Assembly (NCBI GenBank): GCA_965230525.1 | Contig: OZ246008.1 | Span: forward strand, 558,001-622,000 | Source of the DNA: GCA-002733465 sp965230525 | GTDB lineage: Bacteria; Pseudomonadota; Gammaproteobacteria; Enterobacterales; Kangiellaceae | Length of the DNA stretch: 64,000 nucleotides | Direction of reading: 5' to 3' | Shown here: positions 25,465 through 35,456 of the stretch, piece by piece | How the letters are laid out: each line of letters begins with the position of its first letter | How positions within the stretch are numbered: position 1 is the first letter of the stretch | Program-made: the position numbers and the translations under genes | The notes under the pieces: model-generated | Seen by the model: the letters and a program-made list of their open reading frames with translations, nothing else | Databases searched by the model: none | What the model was told of the DNA's origin: nothing

Positions 25465-27651
25465 TTAATGAGTGAGCAGATCTATATCGGCATCTTGCCC
25501 ATCAATCGTGGCGAGCCAAATTGAATTGCTTGTTGGTTCAAACTGTAATCCGGAAAAGTATAATAACTGTTTGATCGGCATCACTTGTTGCAATGAAAGA
25601 TTATCGAGCCGCTTCTTAATTAATTGTGATCCATGGAGAGGGTCTCGCTTAATATAATAAAGTTCATCTTGGCTAACCGCCCAATTATTCCAGTCAACAA
25701 GTTCTAAATCGTCGACCAGTTGAACCGCAGGTTGATCGGGTTCAACTTGCCAAATGCCCGGCTGGTTTGGGCGACTAAAAAACCATTGGCCATTGTGACC
25801 AAATTTTAGTGCTTTTGCTGGCATTTGTTTTACCACCGAAGTTTGCTCAGAAACTGGGTCCCACTTGACGACTTCAGTGACCACCTGGCTTTGCGCCTCT
25901 CCAGTCTGTGTTTGCCGCAAAAAATACAATTGCTTGTTGCTAGGATGCCAAAGGGGTGATGATGAATTTTCTGACCCTGCTATGCTCACTACTTGTTGGG
26001 TTTCCAATTGATAAATATGAATACCAGCACCGGCTAGTTGATTACTACTAAATGCAATTGATTGACCATCAATAGACCAACTTGGCGACATTAACCATGG
26101 TCCGTTAAAATGAGTGAGCTGGCTAGTTGATTGGCCGGACTGCAACCATAATTCTGCATGACCACTGCGATTAGATAAAAAGACAATCTCTGGACCAACC
26201 GGAGATTTTTGCGCCCCCCAGTTAACGTTTTTACTGGGCACGATGGTCGATAAACCAGTATTCCAATCAACCGACTGCACCTGACTAGACTCAGTCCATC
26301 GCTCAAGCGCAATCTTGCCTCCCCTGCTGATGGAAATTTCTGACACATTGGGAATAGCGGCATCGATTAATTGCGTTGCGCCATTGGCGAGACTTGTCTG
26401 CCATAAACGGAACGGGCCACTGCGATTACTACTCAAAAATAGCGATTGATCATCCGCGGAAAAAGCCATCCCATGGATTTTAGTTTGCTTAAAACTTAAT
26501 CGCTTCCAAAATTCTAAGCGAGCAATATCGGCGACAAAAATGTCCTCGACCCCAAGTAAAGGCGAGAGTGCTACCGCAAGCTTCGTACCACTATGACTTA
26601 TCGCTAGATCATCCACACCAAGACTATCAACAGCTAGCTGATCAGCTCCAAGATCATCAACTTCACTTTGTTGATCTGAGCGCGCAAGCTCGGCAGCTTT
26701 CCATAAACCGGCGCGGAGAGGAATGGTGGCTTGCTCGCCGGTTTCAATGTTAAGTCGTTGCAACTGGCCCTTGGCAATACTCGAGGTTTTATCAACAAAA
26801 TAAACAGACTGTTCAAGCGGACTCCAAACCATTGAGTAAACCCCTTGCGAAGCGCAGTCAGCTAATTTTTTATCCACCCCACCAATAATAGAAATAAGTC
26901 TAATTTCACATTGATTTGTCGCGGTGATCCGTGCAAAGACAATCTGCCTTGCGTCCGCGGTAAAAGTAGGCTGGTGATCATAGAACTCACCGCTAGTAAT
27001 TTGTTGAACCCCTCGATCACTTAAGGATTTGACAAAGATTGCCATCCCTGAGGTCGTTGACTGCGCGTAAGTCAGCCAAAAGCCATCGGCGCTGAGTTCT
27101 GGATATCGCTCTCTTTCAGCGCTCGCTAATAACACGGTTCTTTGATATTGAATGGGTTCGGGGGAATCGGTGAATGTCGACAGCTTAAACAAGAATAAAA
27201 GTACCACTGCCATCACCGGCAATCCCAAAATCAACCACTTGAATGGCTTGGCTGGGATAGGTTGCGCTATCGGTTGTTCATTTGCTTGGTTTTCTCGACC
27301 AGCTAATGACTCAGGTGATTCGTTGACAGTAAGGCGATAGCCTTTTTTTGCCACTGTATCAATTCCTACTCCGAGAACTTGATTATTTTTGAAATGCTTA
27401 CGAAGGACAGAAATGCACCTGACAAGCGAATCATCGGCGACTACGCGATCTTTCCACACTTGTTCAATTAAAAATGCCTTATCAACGACCTTGCCTCGTT
27501 GCTCTGCCAAACACGCCAACACTTGCACCACTTTGGGCTCCAATTTAATCGAACATTGATCAAAATAAATATGATTGTCCGCAACACTGACCCAACATTG
27601 GTTTAAGTAAAACCCATCAGTTTGTTCGGCTTGCGACTTATTGTTGGACAC
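25465..27651 (-). CDS. CadC-like transmembrane regulator with TolB propeller
   Basis: 728 residues. An N-terminal winged-helix OmpR/PhoB-type domain (about 15-112: KLEPKVVQVLACLAEQRGKVV, VWKDRVVADDSLVRCISVLRK, VAKKGYRL) is followed by one membrane segment (WLILGLPVMAVVLLFLFKL, about 142-160). The large periplasmic part has TolB-like repeats (SADGFWLTYAQS, FTADARQIVFAR, WSPLEQSVYFVD, ISRGGKIALERW, WSIDGQSIAFSS). This is the CadC/ToxR layout: one chain senses outside and binds DNA inside. A short acidic duplication (DDLGADQLAVDSLGVDDLA) lies near 325. The regulon is unknown; the divergent PDZ-hydrolase gene is an obvious candidate. Confidence 0.9.
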   Translation of the reverse strand: MSNNKSQAEQTDGFYLNQCWVSVADNHIYFDQCSIKLEPKVVQVLACLAEQRGKVVDKAFLIEQVWKDRVVADDSLVRCISVLRKHFKNNQVLGVGIDTVAKKGYRLTVNESPESLAGRENQANEQPIAQPIPAKPFKWLILGLPVMAVVLLFLFKLSTFTDSPEPIQYQRTVLLASAERERYPELSADGFWLTYAQSTTSGMAIFVKSLSDRGVQQITSGEFYDHQPTFTADARQIVFARITATNQCEIRLISIIGGVDKKLADCASQGVYSMVWSPLEQSVYFVDKTSSIAKGQLQRLNIETGEQATIPLRAGLWKAAELARSDQQSEVDDLGADQLAVDSLGVDDLAISHSGTKLAVALSPLLGVEDIFVADIARLEFWKRLSFKQTKIHGMAFSADDQSLFLSSNRSGPFRLWQTSLANGATQLIDAAIPNVSEISISRGGKIALERWTESSQVQSVDWNTGLSTIVPSKNVNWGAQKSPVGPEIVFLSNRSGHAELWLQSGQSTSQLTHFNGPWLMSPSWSIDGQSIAFSSNQLAGAGIHIYQLETQQVVSIAGSENSSSPLWHPSNKQLYFLRQTQTGEAQSQVVTEVVKWDPVSEQTSVVKQMPAKALKFGHNGQWFFSRPNQPGIWQVEPDQPAVQLVDDLELVDWNNWAVSQDELYYIKRDPLHGSQLIKKRLDNLSLQQVMPIKQLLYFSGLQFEPTSNSIWLATIDGQDADIDLLTH

Positions 27652-27755
27652 TAATGCTGATCCTTGGATTTTGATCGGAAAATGATCAGGATTTGATCGT
27701 GTTTTTTCCTCGATAATTCAATATGTTAAACACTCTTATCGAAAGGAGTGAAATA

Positions 27756-29132
27756 ATGCATTTTGTAAATATCATAAAGCTAACCTTACTAATTTGTCTA
27801 TATTCCTTATTTGGAATCAATTTTTGTTTTGCTAACAGTTATATCGATAACAGTTTGCCAAGAACCGCAGACTTGGGTTTTAGAACCGCCATCGAAGATC
27901 AGCAACTAATCATAAAAAGAGTCAATAAAGACTCTGAAGCCGCAAAAATAGGGGTAGCCGAAGGCGATATTATTGAATCCTTTGGTACTGGACCAATCGC
28001 TGGCCTAACGGCAGAGTCTTTGTTATCTGCTCAAGCTCAACTTAATAAGTGGCCTGCGAAAAAATCACTCACCCTCTCGTTGAATCGAGAATCGGGTAAA
28101 ACAGAGCTAACTTTTATTCCCAAACCAAAAGCCCTAGAACAGATCCCAGCTGTTGATAGTGATTATTCCAGTGTACAAACCAGCGAAGGAGATCGATTAA
28201 GGACCATCGTGGCAACACCTAAAGATGGTAAAACGATTAAAAGACCAGCTATCTTTTTTGTCCAATGGGTCTCTTGTGGCTCAATAGAATACAACCCGAA
28301 AAGCCCTAGTCGTCAAATATTCGCAGAACTGATACAACAGACAGATCGTGCCTTACTGAGAGTAGAACGCTCGAGTGATGGCGATAGTCGTGGTCCTGCC
28401 TGTCATCAATTGGACTACAACACTGAACTTTCACACTACTATCAAGCCTATTTAGCGCTTCGAAACCATCCACAAGTCGATCCCGACAAAATCATTATTT
28501 ATGGCTCCAGTTTAGGCTCTACAATGGCACCGCTTCTGGCTGAACGGCTGATAGATAAGGGAATTCCGGTGCAGGGTGTTATGATTCAAGGTGGCGGCGG
28601 CGTCACACACTTGGAAAGAATGCTGGCCTTTGAGCGTATTTATTTAGAACGACGTCCGGAAGTGAAGCCAGCTGATATTCACCAGCAAATCATCGATCGT
28701 ATTCAGTTTCAGGTAGAATATTTAGCCAAAGGCCGACACCCTAATGAGATTGCTAAAGATTCGAAGGCGATGAAGGATATTCGCAATGATATTTTGGGGA
28801 TGGACCAATATACTCATTATGGCAGACCCTTCGCTTGGCACCAGCAAGCGGCGCAACACAATTTTTTACAAGCGTGGCATAAAATTGAATCCCCGGTGTT
28901 AGTGGTGTTCAACCAATTCGACCAGTTTGAAACAAGACACGGACACCAACTGATTACCCAGATGGTCAATCGTTGGCGAGCCAATTCAGCGACTTATATT
29001 GAACAGCCTAAAATGGGTCATGGAAATTATCAGTATCCATCCGCCGAAGCCGCTTACCAGTTTGCCGAAGGTAAAAAGGCAATTGATCAACTTGTGACTC
29101 ATTTTGTAAGTTGGATTAAAAGGATCAAATAA
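27756..29132 (+). CDS. Secreted alpha/beta hydrolase with N-terminal PDZ domain
   Basis: 458 residues from the ATG at 27756, chosen because AAAGGAG lies 8 bases before it; an in-frame ATG at 27723 has none. Signal peptide about 1-26 (LTLLICLYSLFGINFCFA). A PDZ module occupies about 38-105 (GFRTAIEDQQLIIKRVN, AAKIGVAEGDIIESFG). The hydrolase domain follows with the nucleophile elbow YGSSLGSTMAP near 258 and late acid/His candidates in NQFDQFETRHG and MGHGNY. The oxyanion region may be FFVQWVSCGS. Substrate unknown. It is divergent from the CadC-like regulator and is followed after 2 bases by the DUF5694-like gene. Confidence 0.88.
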   Translation: MHFVNIIKLTLLICLYSLFGINFCFANSYIDNSLPRTADLGFRTAIEDQQLIIKRVNKDSEAAKIGVAEGDIIESFGTGPIAGLTAESLLSAQAQLNKWPAKKSLTLSLNRESGKTELTFIPKPKALEQIPAVDSDYSSVQTSEGDRLRTIVATPKDGKTIKRPAIFFVQWVSCGSIEYNPKSPSRQIFAELIQQTDRALLRVERSSDGDSRGPACHQLDYNTELSHYYQAYLALRNHPQVDPDKIIIYGSSLGSTMAPLLAERLIDKGIPVQGVMIQGGGGVTHLERMLAFERIYLERRPEVKPADIHQQIIDRIQFQVEYLAKGRHPNEIAKDSKAMKDIRNDILGMDQYTHYGRPFAWHQQAAQHNFLQAWHKIESPVLVVFNQFDQFETRHGHQLITQMVNRWRANSATYIEQPKMGHGNYQYPSAEAAYQFAEGKKAIDQLVTHFVSWIKRIK

Positions 29133-29134
29133 CA

Positions 29135-29602
29135 GTGACTAGCATTAAAAAATTACTCATTTTATGGCCACTTTTGTTGAATGGTTATCTTGAGTCATTA
29201 GCAGAGACCGAGAAGCAACCAACAACCCCATTAGCTTCAATCACCTCGCAGCTAAAAAATTATGATTCGTTAGCACAAGCAAAGGTTATGGTGGTTGCAA
29301 CACCTCACTTTAATAAAAGCGTTTTAACGGCTGATGAGCAACAAAGTATTCAACTGTTGTTATCTCGAATAAAGGATTACTCTCCCACCAAAATAATTTT
29401 AGAGTGGGAGCCTGAGCGCTTAGCTTTAGCGCGTTGGTATCAGCGAAATATTCGTATGGCGGCTAATGTTTTAAAGATTTCACAACCTAATGATCGTTTG
29501 TTGATTTTTGTCGGCGATAACCACAAATGGGTGCTTGACTCATTGTTTGCAAAAATACCGGAATTAACCTTGGTCGATAGTTGGCAATATTTAGCCAATT
29601 AA
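29135..29602 (+). CDS. DUF5694/TraB-like protein, shortened
   Basis: 155 residues from a GTG, two bases after the hydrolase stop, so translationally coupled. A signal-like start (LLILWPLLLNGYLES) precedes KVMVVATPHFNKSV near 50 and PTKIILEWEPERL near 85, which resembles the beginning of DUF5694 proteins. The C-terminal ARWYQRNIRMAANVLK and RLLIFVGDNHKWVL resemble their end. The middle of about 100 residues that this family normally has is missing, between WEPERLA and RWYQRN. It looks like an in-frame internal deletion or a minimal version. Function unknown. Confidence 0.65.
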   Translation: MTSIKKLLILWPLLLNGYLESLAETEKQPTTPLASITSQLKNYDSLAQAKVMVVATPHFNKSVLTADEQQSIQLLLSRIKDYSPTKIILEWEPERLALARWYQRNIRMAANVLKISQPNDRLLIFVGDNHKWVLDSLFAKIPELTLVDSWQYLAN

Positions 29603-29778
29603 TATTGAGTTCTGGAAAACGATTAGATCGGTCATCGGCAACGTTCATAACAATCAGTTATCGGGTTTGCTCATCATGGAAATTCACTTGACGGCCATTT
29701 CAATTTAACACGCTTTAGTTTAGTTTGATTTGTTGTTATGGTAAGCGCCTTTCATCATGAACTTATTGGCAACGACGC

Positions 29779-32484
29779 ATGTTACGAAAATTAGTTATTA
29801 CTGCTGCAATTCTGGTGTTTACAGCAAATGATTTAGCCGCCGATGCAAATCAACAACCCTCCCCCTCTCCGATGTGGCCTGGGAGCGTTTATCAAGCAGA
29901 TATTCCGACGGTTAAGCAAGTGCTTGACTATCATGTAGGCGAACGAATCTCGAATCATGCAGACATGCTGCGATATTTCGATGCACTAGCAAAAGCCGCA
30001 CCTGATCGAATTAAAGTTTTCGAATATGCGCGCTCTTGGGAAGGGAGAAAACTGATTTATGCGGCGATTGGAAGTGCTAAAAACATTGCCGAACTAGACG
30101 ACTTTGCAGACAAGATGCAACGCCTCGCCGACCCAAGAATCAGTGACCGTGAGCAAGCAAAACAGCTGATCAAGGAGCTACCGAGCTCAGTGTGGTTACA
30201 ATACGGTGTGCATGGTAATGAAATAAGCAGCACTGACGCCGCCATGATGACCGCCTATCATTTACTGGCTGCCCCGCAAGATACCATCAATAAGAAAATT
30301 TTAGCCAATAGTTTAGTCTTTATTGATCCACTTCAAAATCCTGACGGACGAGAACGCTTTACCAGCCGCTACTACGCGACCGTTGGCTTACAACATAGCC
30401 CAGATAGACTCAGTGCAGAACATAATGAGCCTTGGCCGAGTGGACGCTCCAATCATTATTTGTTTGATATGAATAGAGATTGGCTTGCAATCACTCAACC
30501 AGAAACCGCGGGCCGAATAAAACTGTTAAATCAATACAAACCATTAGTCGTGATTGACTTACACGAAATGGGGGGCGATCAAAGTTACTATTTTGCGCCA
30601 GCAGCACAACCCTTTAATCCGCATATGACAAAGACTCAGATTGAAAATATGGATCAAATTGGGCGTAACCATGCCAAGCATTTTGATCGTATGGGATTTG
30701 ATTATTTTACCCGTGAAATCTTTGATGCATTTTATCCCGGCTATGGCGATAGCTGGCCTACTTTTTACGGTGCATCTGCTTCTACTTATGAAGTGTCCTC
30801 TTCTCGAGGTGAACTGTATAAACGTAAAGACGGAACGCTACTCAGTTACCGAGATACGGTTCATCGTCACTTTGTTGCGTCCATTTCAACAGCGGAAGCA
30901 GTAGCCGACAATCGCACTAAATTATTATCAGACTTCTACGCTTATCAAGTCAGTGCTATTAAGCAAGGAAAAGATAATAAACAGCGAGTATTCATTTTAC
31001 CAAACAACCGAGACCGAGCAGGAACTCATCGCCTTGCAGCTCTAATGGCTCAACATGGCGTGGAAGTTTTTCAGGCTGATAAACGCTTTAAAGCCTGCGG
31101 CAAAAACTATAATCAAGGCGCCTATTTTATCGATACTGCACAACCAAGAGGCCGATTTGTAACAACCACATTTAACCAACAGGTTAATATGGCAGATGCT
31201 TTTATAAAGGAGCAAGAGCGTCGTCGTGATCGAAATTTGAACGATGAGATTTACGATGTCACTGGGTGGTCCTTACCGCTTATGTTTAATGTTGATACCG
31301 ATAGTTGCGGCAACGCGGTTCGAGTAAAGGCGCGTCGTGTTGAATTTAACCAACCATTGGAAAGTCAATTACAACTGACCTCGACAGACACCTCAAAACC
31401 GCCAGTGGCCTTTATCGTCCCCTGGGGAGATATGTCTGCCGGTCGATTTTTAACCGCAGCTCTGCAACAAGGTTTAACAGTAAAAAGTGCTGATCAAGCA
31501 TTTCAGTTAGCCGATAAACGATCATTTCCAGCTGGCTCGTTAATCATCGAAAGCCGATCCAATTCAAGCGATTACGCCAAAAAAGTGATCGAAATTGCGA
31601 CACAAACAGGCGCAGTTTTAACGGACACTCAATCGAGCTGGGTTATTCAAGGACCCAATTTTGGTAGTCACAAAGTGGTCACTATGCGAGCCCCAAAAAT
31701 CGCTATGGCTTGGGATAGTCCTGTCAGCTCCTTGAGTGCCGGTAACGCACGATTTGTTATTGAACGTCAGTTTAACTATCCCGTTACGGCGATTCGAACG
31801 CAACAATTAGCCAATGCCGATCTTTCCAACTATCAGGTTTTAATTTTGCCGTCAGGCCGGTATCAAACAGCGCTCGGTAAACGCGGAGCCAACAATCTAA
31901 AGCAGTGGGTTAAGCAAGGCGGCGTATTAATCACCTTAGGCAGTGCTACTCGATTTGCTGCTGAAAAAGATATTGGGCTGCTCAATGTCAAACGGGAACT
32001 CGCGTTTTCTAAAAAAGCCAAAGCTAAAAACGATAACAAAAAAAGTACGACAAAAGGAAAACTCTTTAAATCAAAACAAGACTTGCTTGACGCCAGTATT
32101 AACGCCGAAAACTCGCCTGATTTTGTCGCAGGTGTTCTTGCTAATATACAAACCGACCAAGAGCATTGGTTAACAGCAGGCATCCACGATCAATTAGTGG
32201 CGCTTGTTTACGGCCGCGATATTTATCAACCGATACAATTAAAATCGGGCGATAACGTCGCTTGGTTTAATAGCGCAGATAAAGTTTTGGCGAGTGGTTA
32301 TTTGTGGCAAGAAAACCAAAAGCAATTAGCCTACAAACCTTATTTAATAGTCCAACCTACTGGCCGAGGCATGGTGATCAGCTACACCCAAGATCCTACC
32401 ACCCGTGCCTATTTAGATGGATTAAACGTGTTGCTAATGAACAGCATATTTAGAGCGGCTGCGCATGCATCCCCACTAAATTAG
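29779..32484 (+). CDS. Secreted M14-family zinc carboxypeptidase
   Basis: 901 residues with a signal peptide (about 1-22). The catalytic domain follows: zinc ligands H-x-x-E in YGVHGNEISSTD near 145 and a third His in VIDLHEMGG near 262, with the substrate-binding segments DPLQNPDGRERF near 188 and NRDWLA near 236, and the general-base candidate in STYEVSSSRGE near 342. The C-terminal half (about 530-895) looks like a degenerate GATase-type domain (VLILPSGRYQTALGKRG) with a Lys-rich insert near 750. Proteins of this architecture are exported peptidases of marine gammaproteobacteria. It is a single gene with about 180 gene-free bases before it. Confidence 0.92.
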   Translation: MLRKLVITAAILVFTANDLAADANQQPSPSPMWPGSVYQADIPTVKQVLDYHVGERISNHADMLRYFDALAKAAPDRIKVFEYARSWEGRKLIYAAIGSAKNIAELDDFADKMQRLADPRISDREQAKQLIKELPSSVWLQYGVHGNEISSTDAAMMTAYHLLAAPQDTINKKILANSLVFIDPLQNPDGRERFTSRYYATVGLQHSPDRLSAEHNEPWPSGRSNHYLFDMNRDWLAITQPETAGRIKLLNQYKPLVVIDLHEMGGDQSYYFAPAAQPFNPHMTKTQIENMDQIGRNHAKHFDRMGFDYFTREIFDAFYPGYGDSWPTFYGASASTYEVSSSRGELYKRKDGTLLSYRDTVHRHFVASISTAEAVADNRTKLLSDFYAYQVSAIKQGKDNKQRVFILPNNRDRAGTHRLAALMAQHGVEVFQADKRFKACGKNYNQGAYFIDTAQPRGRFVTTTFNQQVNMADAFIKEQERRRDRNLNDEIYDVTGWSLPLMFNVDTDSCGNAVRVKARRVEFNQPLESQLQLTSTDTSKPPVAFIVPWGDMSAGRFLTAALQQGLTVKSADQAFQLADKRSFPAGSLIIESRSNSSDYAKKVIEIATQTGAVLTDTQSSWVIQGPNFGSHKVVTMRAPKIAMAWDSPVSSLSAGNARFVIERQFNYPVTAIRTQQLANADLSNYQVLILPSGRYQTALGKRGANNLKQWVKQGGVLITLGSATRFAAEKDIGLLNVKRELAFSKKAKAKNDNKKSTTKGKLFKSKQDLLDASINAENSPDFVAGVLANIQTDQEHWLTAGIHDQLVALVYGRDIYQPIQLKSGDNVAWFNSADKVLASGYLWQENQKQLAYKPYLIVQPTGRGMVISYTQDPTTRAYLDGLNVLLMNSIFRAAAHASPLN

Positions 32485-32698
32485 CTGAAGAATGAATACC
32501 GAGGTTTGTTGGTCCGCATAGAATCGCCGAGGCGTCTAAGATAAAAGTTAGCCGCTCGAATTGTTTTTTATTACGCGTATTTATTTTGTCAGAATAAGCT
32601 AGTTGAATTGCGTTTGAGATTCTGCTGCCGCTGAAACTGGCAAGATTTACAATCTTTGTCTATGGTTAAATCACCCGAGCATAAAAGGTATTTGATCG

Positions 32699-33157
32699 AT
32701 GAAAAGAATTCTCTTGGCCCTTTCTATTTCAACGTTGAGTTTTAATCTTTCAGCAAACAGCCTCTCCGATAACATAAGTGATGAGGTGTTGGACTCGATT
32801 ATTGCGGCCCACGAAAAGTTTATCAATAGCAATATTTTGTCAGAAATTTGCCGCAGTCCTAAGCTGCTTCAACCAAACTACGCCTCAAAAGAGTTGCAAC
32901 AACAAATCACCACCGAAGTTCATGCGGTTGCGAAGCAACGCGGTATTAAAGAATATGATGCTAATCAAATTCGAGAACTTGCGGAACTCGAGTTTCAAGC
33001 TTTTATTGATGGCTCCCGATACGGGGTGTTTATCGCAACAAAATTCCAAGACACCATGGGAATTTCTGATTGTTCAGAAAAAGTAAAATCCACAATTGAT
33101 GAGTCTCAAAAAAGTTTACTCGCCAGTGGACTTTATCAATTGGTTGCGCGCAAATAA
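32699..33157 (+). CDS. Small secreted protein, unknown function
   Basis: 152 residues with a signal peptide (MKRILLALSISTLSFNLSA). The mature part is helical and acidic (EVLDSIIAAHEKFINS, EYDANQIRELAELEFQAF), with two cysteines (LSEICRSP, GISDCSEK). No family recognised. Single gene; about 210 gene-free bases before it, and its 3' end faces the DUF1801 gene. Confidence 0.65.
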   Translation: MKRILLALSISTLSFNLSANSLSDNISDEVLDSIIAAHEKFINSNILSEICRSPKLLQPNYASKELQQQITTEVHAVAKQRGIKEYDANQIRELAELEFQAFIDGSRYGVFIATKFQDTMGISDCSEKVKSTIDESQKSLLASGLYQLVARK

Positions 33158-33194
33158 AAAACTAACGCCAACTTGCTTGTACCAATTCCCCCCC

Positions 33195-33599
33195 TTAACA
33201 CCCAAGTAGGGGTAATAATTTAACTTTATGATAAGTCAGCGCAAGTTGAATGCAATGCTTTAAGGGCTTGATTGGTAACGGCGAAGCCATGTCGAATTTA
33301 ATTTCTCGATGACCAACAAATACTAATTGATCTGCATATAGCTCTCTGTATGTTGCTACCAATTTACTATTGCAATTAACGTAGAGCGAAATGGATTGCG
33401 GCTGTTTGGCATCCCACCCAAGCCTAATTGGACTGCCATTGACGGCTAAATAACTCGGCTGTCCCCATTTTAGGGATTCTTCAATATTGCCCAAATTTAG
33501 TTCATCGGCTACATCAAAGATCAATTGACGTAACTCGGCAAGCTTGCGATTAGCAGCGCTCGGATACGATTCAAATTTTTGTTTAACTCCTAAATGCAT
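33195..33599 (-). CDS. DUF1801-domain protein
   Basis: 134 residues. The DUF1801/YdhG pattern is visible: LRQLIFDVADELNLGNIEE, then LKWGQPSYLAV, then the phosphate-handling-like strands ISLYVNCNSKL and FVGHREIKF, with a final helix (KHCIQLALTYH). The fold is small and cytoplasmic; its function is not established. ATG at 33599. It is convergent with the small secreted protein gene. Confidence 0.75.
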   Translation of the reverse strand: MHLGVKQKFESYPSAANRKLAELRQLIFDVADELNLGNIEESLKWGQPSYLAVNGSPIRLGWDAKQPQSISLYVNCNSKLVATYRELYADQLVFVGHREIKFDMASPLPIKPLKHCIQLALTYHKVKLLPLLGC

Positions 33600-33756
33600 G
33601 AGATGGATTGTAGCCTAGGGTCATTGTTCAAGTCTCGATTTAGGCAACTCCCACGCCCATAGGTTTCAGATATCTGCAAAATAAAGCGAAGTATCCACAT
33701 TCGTCACGTCACATGATATTCTTCACTTATTACAACAATAGAAGCAGGATTGAACG

Positions 33757-34389
33757 GTGGCAAAGCGTTGTATAAGCTGTAAACGGGATTTAGCAAAGGG
33801 TCAAAAGACCTGTTTTGTCTGTGGTTCTTCACAAAACATTATTAGCTATTATTTTAGTAGTGGCGTATTCATTTTGTCAGTGATGCTTGTCGCTGCACTA
33901 ATTAGTTATTGGTACGTTCAGCAAGCCAACAAAGAAATCGATAACAGCTTAATCAAGCTTGAGCTAGCACAACAACAAATCGAACAAGCGGAAAGCAGAG
34001 CCAATCTCGCACTAAGCCAATTAAAGTCGCTTCAGCAACAAACCGCACAAGCCAAAAATGAAGGTCAAGAAGCGGCAAAACAAGCGCTTAACCAACAAGC
34101 ACAAGCTCAAATAGCCGCCGCCGAGAAAAAGGCAGAAGACGCGCAAAAAAATGTCAATTGGCTATCTCGACAAAATACCCAACTTAAACAACAAGTGGAA
34201 ACCCTTACCCAGCAACTCGCAGATGCGCAACAAGCGAACCAATCCAATCAAGGCTTATTTACCGAAGCGCAAGTGAATCAGCGGATACAACAGGCACAAC
34301 AAGCTGATGCTGTGCTAATTCAAGGATTAAGAGAGCAGCTACAAAATGTTCAACAGCAACTGGCCGCGCTCGAAACAACCGACAATTAG
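33757..34389 (+). CDS. Zinc-ribbon, single-pass membrane protein with long coiled coil
   Basis: 210 residues from a GTG (an upstream ATG is absent). An N-terminal CISCKRDLAKGQKTCFVCGS zinc ribbon (about 4-23) is followed by one membrane helix (SGVFILSVMLVAALISYWYV, about 34-53). The rest (about 55-205) is Gln/Ala-rich coiled coil (AQQQIEQAESRANLALS, KKAEDAQKNVNWLSRQ, QLKQQVETLTQQL). No family name is secure. It sits just upstream of hemC and has its own gene body about 110 bases before it, so it need not be part of that operon. Confidence 0.7.
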   Translation: MAKRCISCKRDLAKGQKTCFVCGSSQNIISYYFSSGVFILSVMLVAALISYWYVQQANKEIDNSLIKLELAQQQIEQAESRANLALSQLKSLQQQTAQAKNEGQEAAKQALNQQAQAQIAAAEKKAEDAQKNVNWLSRQNTQLKQQVETLTQQLADAQQANQSNQGLFTEAQVNQRIQQAQQADAVLIQGLREQLQNVQQQLAALETTDN

Positions 34390-34499
34390 CCGTTTCATTA
34401 AACTGGACTTAGGATAATTGCATTGTTGGCTACTCCCAAATTCCACTAAGTGGTAGAATTTGCCTCATCCCAATGACTACTAACGATTAAGGTTTCCGC

Positions 34500-35426
34500 A
34501 TGAGCGAGATACTGCGCATCGCAACCCGCCAAAGCCCACTAGCACTTTGGCAAGCTGAGTTTGTTAAAGCTGAACTTGAACGCCTGCATCACCAATTAAC
34601 TGTAGAGCTTGTCCCCATGGTGACTCGTGGCGATAAAATTTTAGATACGCCTTTGGCTAAAATTGGTGGTAAAGGGTTGTTTGTTAAAGAGCTCGAGCTC
34701 GCCATGCTTGAGAATCGTGCCGATATTGCTGTTCATTCGATGAAAGATGTTCCCATGGAATTTCCTGACGGACTCGGACTCAGTGTTATTTGCGAACGCG
34801 AAGATCCCCGAGACGCGTTTGTTTCCAATCAATATAAGCATATTGATGAACTCCCTCATGGCGCAACCGTGGGCACTTGTAGTCTTCGGCGTCAATGTCA
34901 ACTACAAGCCAAAAGACCCGATATAAAAATACGCGAGCTACGCGGAAATGTCGGTACTCGGCTCTCCAAATTGGATAATGGTGACTACGATGCCATCATT
35001 TTAGCCGCCGCGGGACTCAAACGACTTGAGCTCAATCAGCGAATAGCGCATGAAATTGATACTGACTGGATGCTACCCGCTGGTGGTCAAGGTGCTGTGG
35101 GAATTGAGTGCCGCATGCAAGATCAAAAAACTCTTGATTATCTCGCACCACTAAACCACTCGTCGACGGCAACCCGCGTGATAGCCGAGCGAGCCGTTAA
35201 TCACACATTACAAGGCGGTTGCCAGGTCCCAATTGGGGTGTATTCTACTTTAGATGAACAAAACCTGACTATCAGAGCGCTAGTGGGTCAAATCGATGGC
35301 AGCCAGATCATCGCCGATGAAATTAGCGGCAGCCAGCAAGATGCCGAAGCACTGGGTATCGAATTAGCCGAAAAACTGCTGGCGGCTGGCGCTGGAGAGA
35401 TTTTAAAAGCAGTCGGCGCTCATTAA
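34500..35426 (+). CDS. hemC: Hydroxymethylbilane synthase (porphobilinogen deaminase)
   Basis: 308 residues, normal for HemC, which joins four porphobilinogens into hydroxymethylbilane in haem synthesis. Visible family signatures: RIATRQSPLALWQAEFV at the start, the VTRGDKILDTPL loop near 43, KDVPMEF with the catalytic Asp, LRRQCQL near 131, and the cofactor-attachment Cys in HTLQGGCQVPIG near 241. Start ATG at 34500. It opens the hemC-hemD-hemX-hemY cluster on the plus strand. Confidence 0.97.
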   Translation: MSEILRIATRQSPLALWQAEFVKAELERLHHQLTVELVPMVTRGDKILDTPLAKIGGKGLFVKELELAMLENRADIAVHSMKDVPMEFPDGLGLSVICEREDPRDAFVSNQYKHIDELPHGATVGTCSLRRQCQLQAKRPDIKIRELRGNVGTRLSKLDNGDYDAIILAAAGLKRLELNQRIAHEIDTDWMLPAGGQGAVGIECRMQDQKTLDYLAPLNHSSTATRVIAERAVNHTLQGGCQVPIGVYSTLDEQNLTIRALVGQIDGSQIIADEISGSQQDAEALGIELAEKLLAAGAGEILKAVGAH

Positions 35427-35456
35427 CAGGCAAGCACTCACGGTTAGTCATCGAAT

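Noticed and set aside
31863..32183. 106-codon minus ORF within the M14 peptidase
   Set aside because: Shadow of the peptidase gene; low-complexity translation and no ribosome site.
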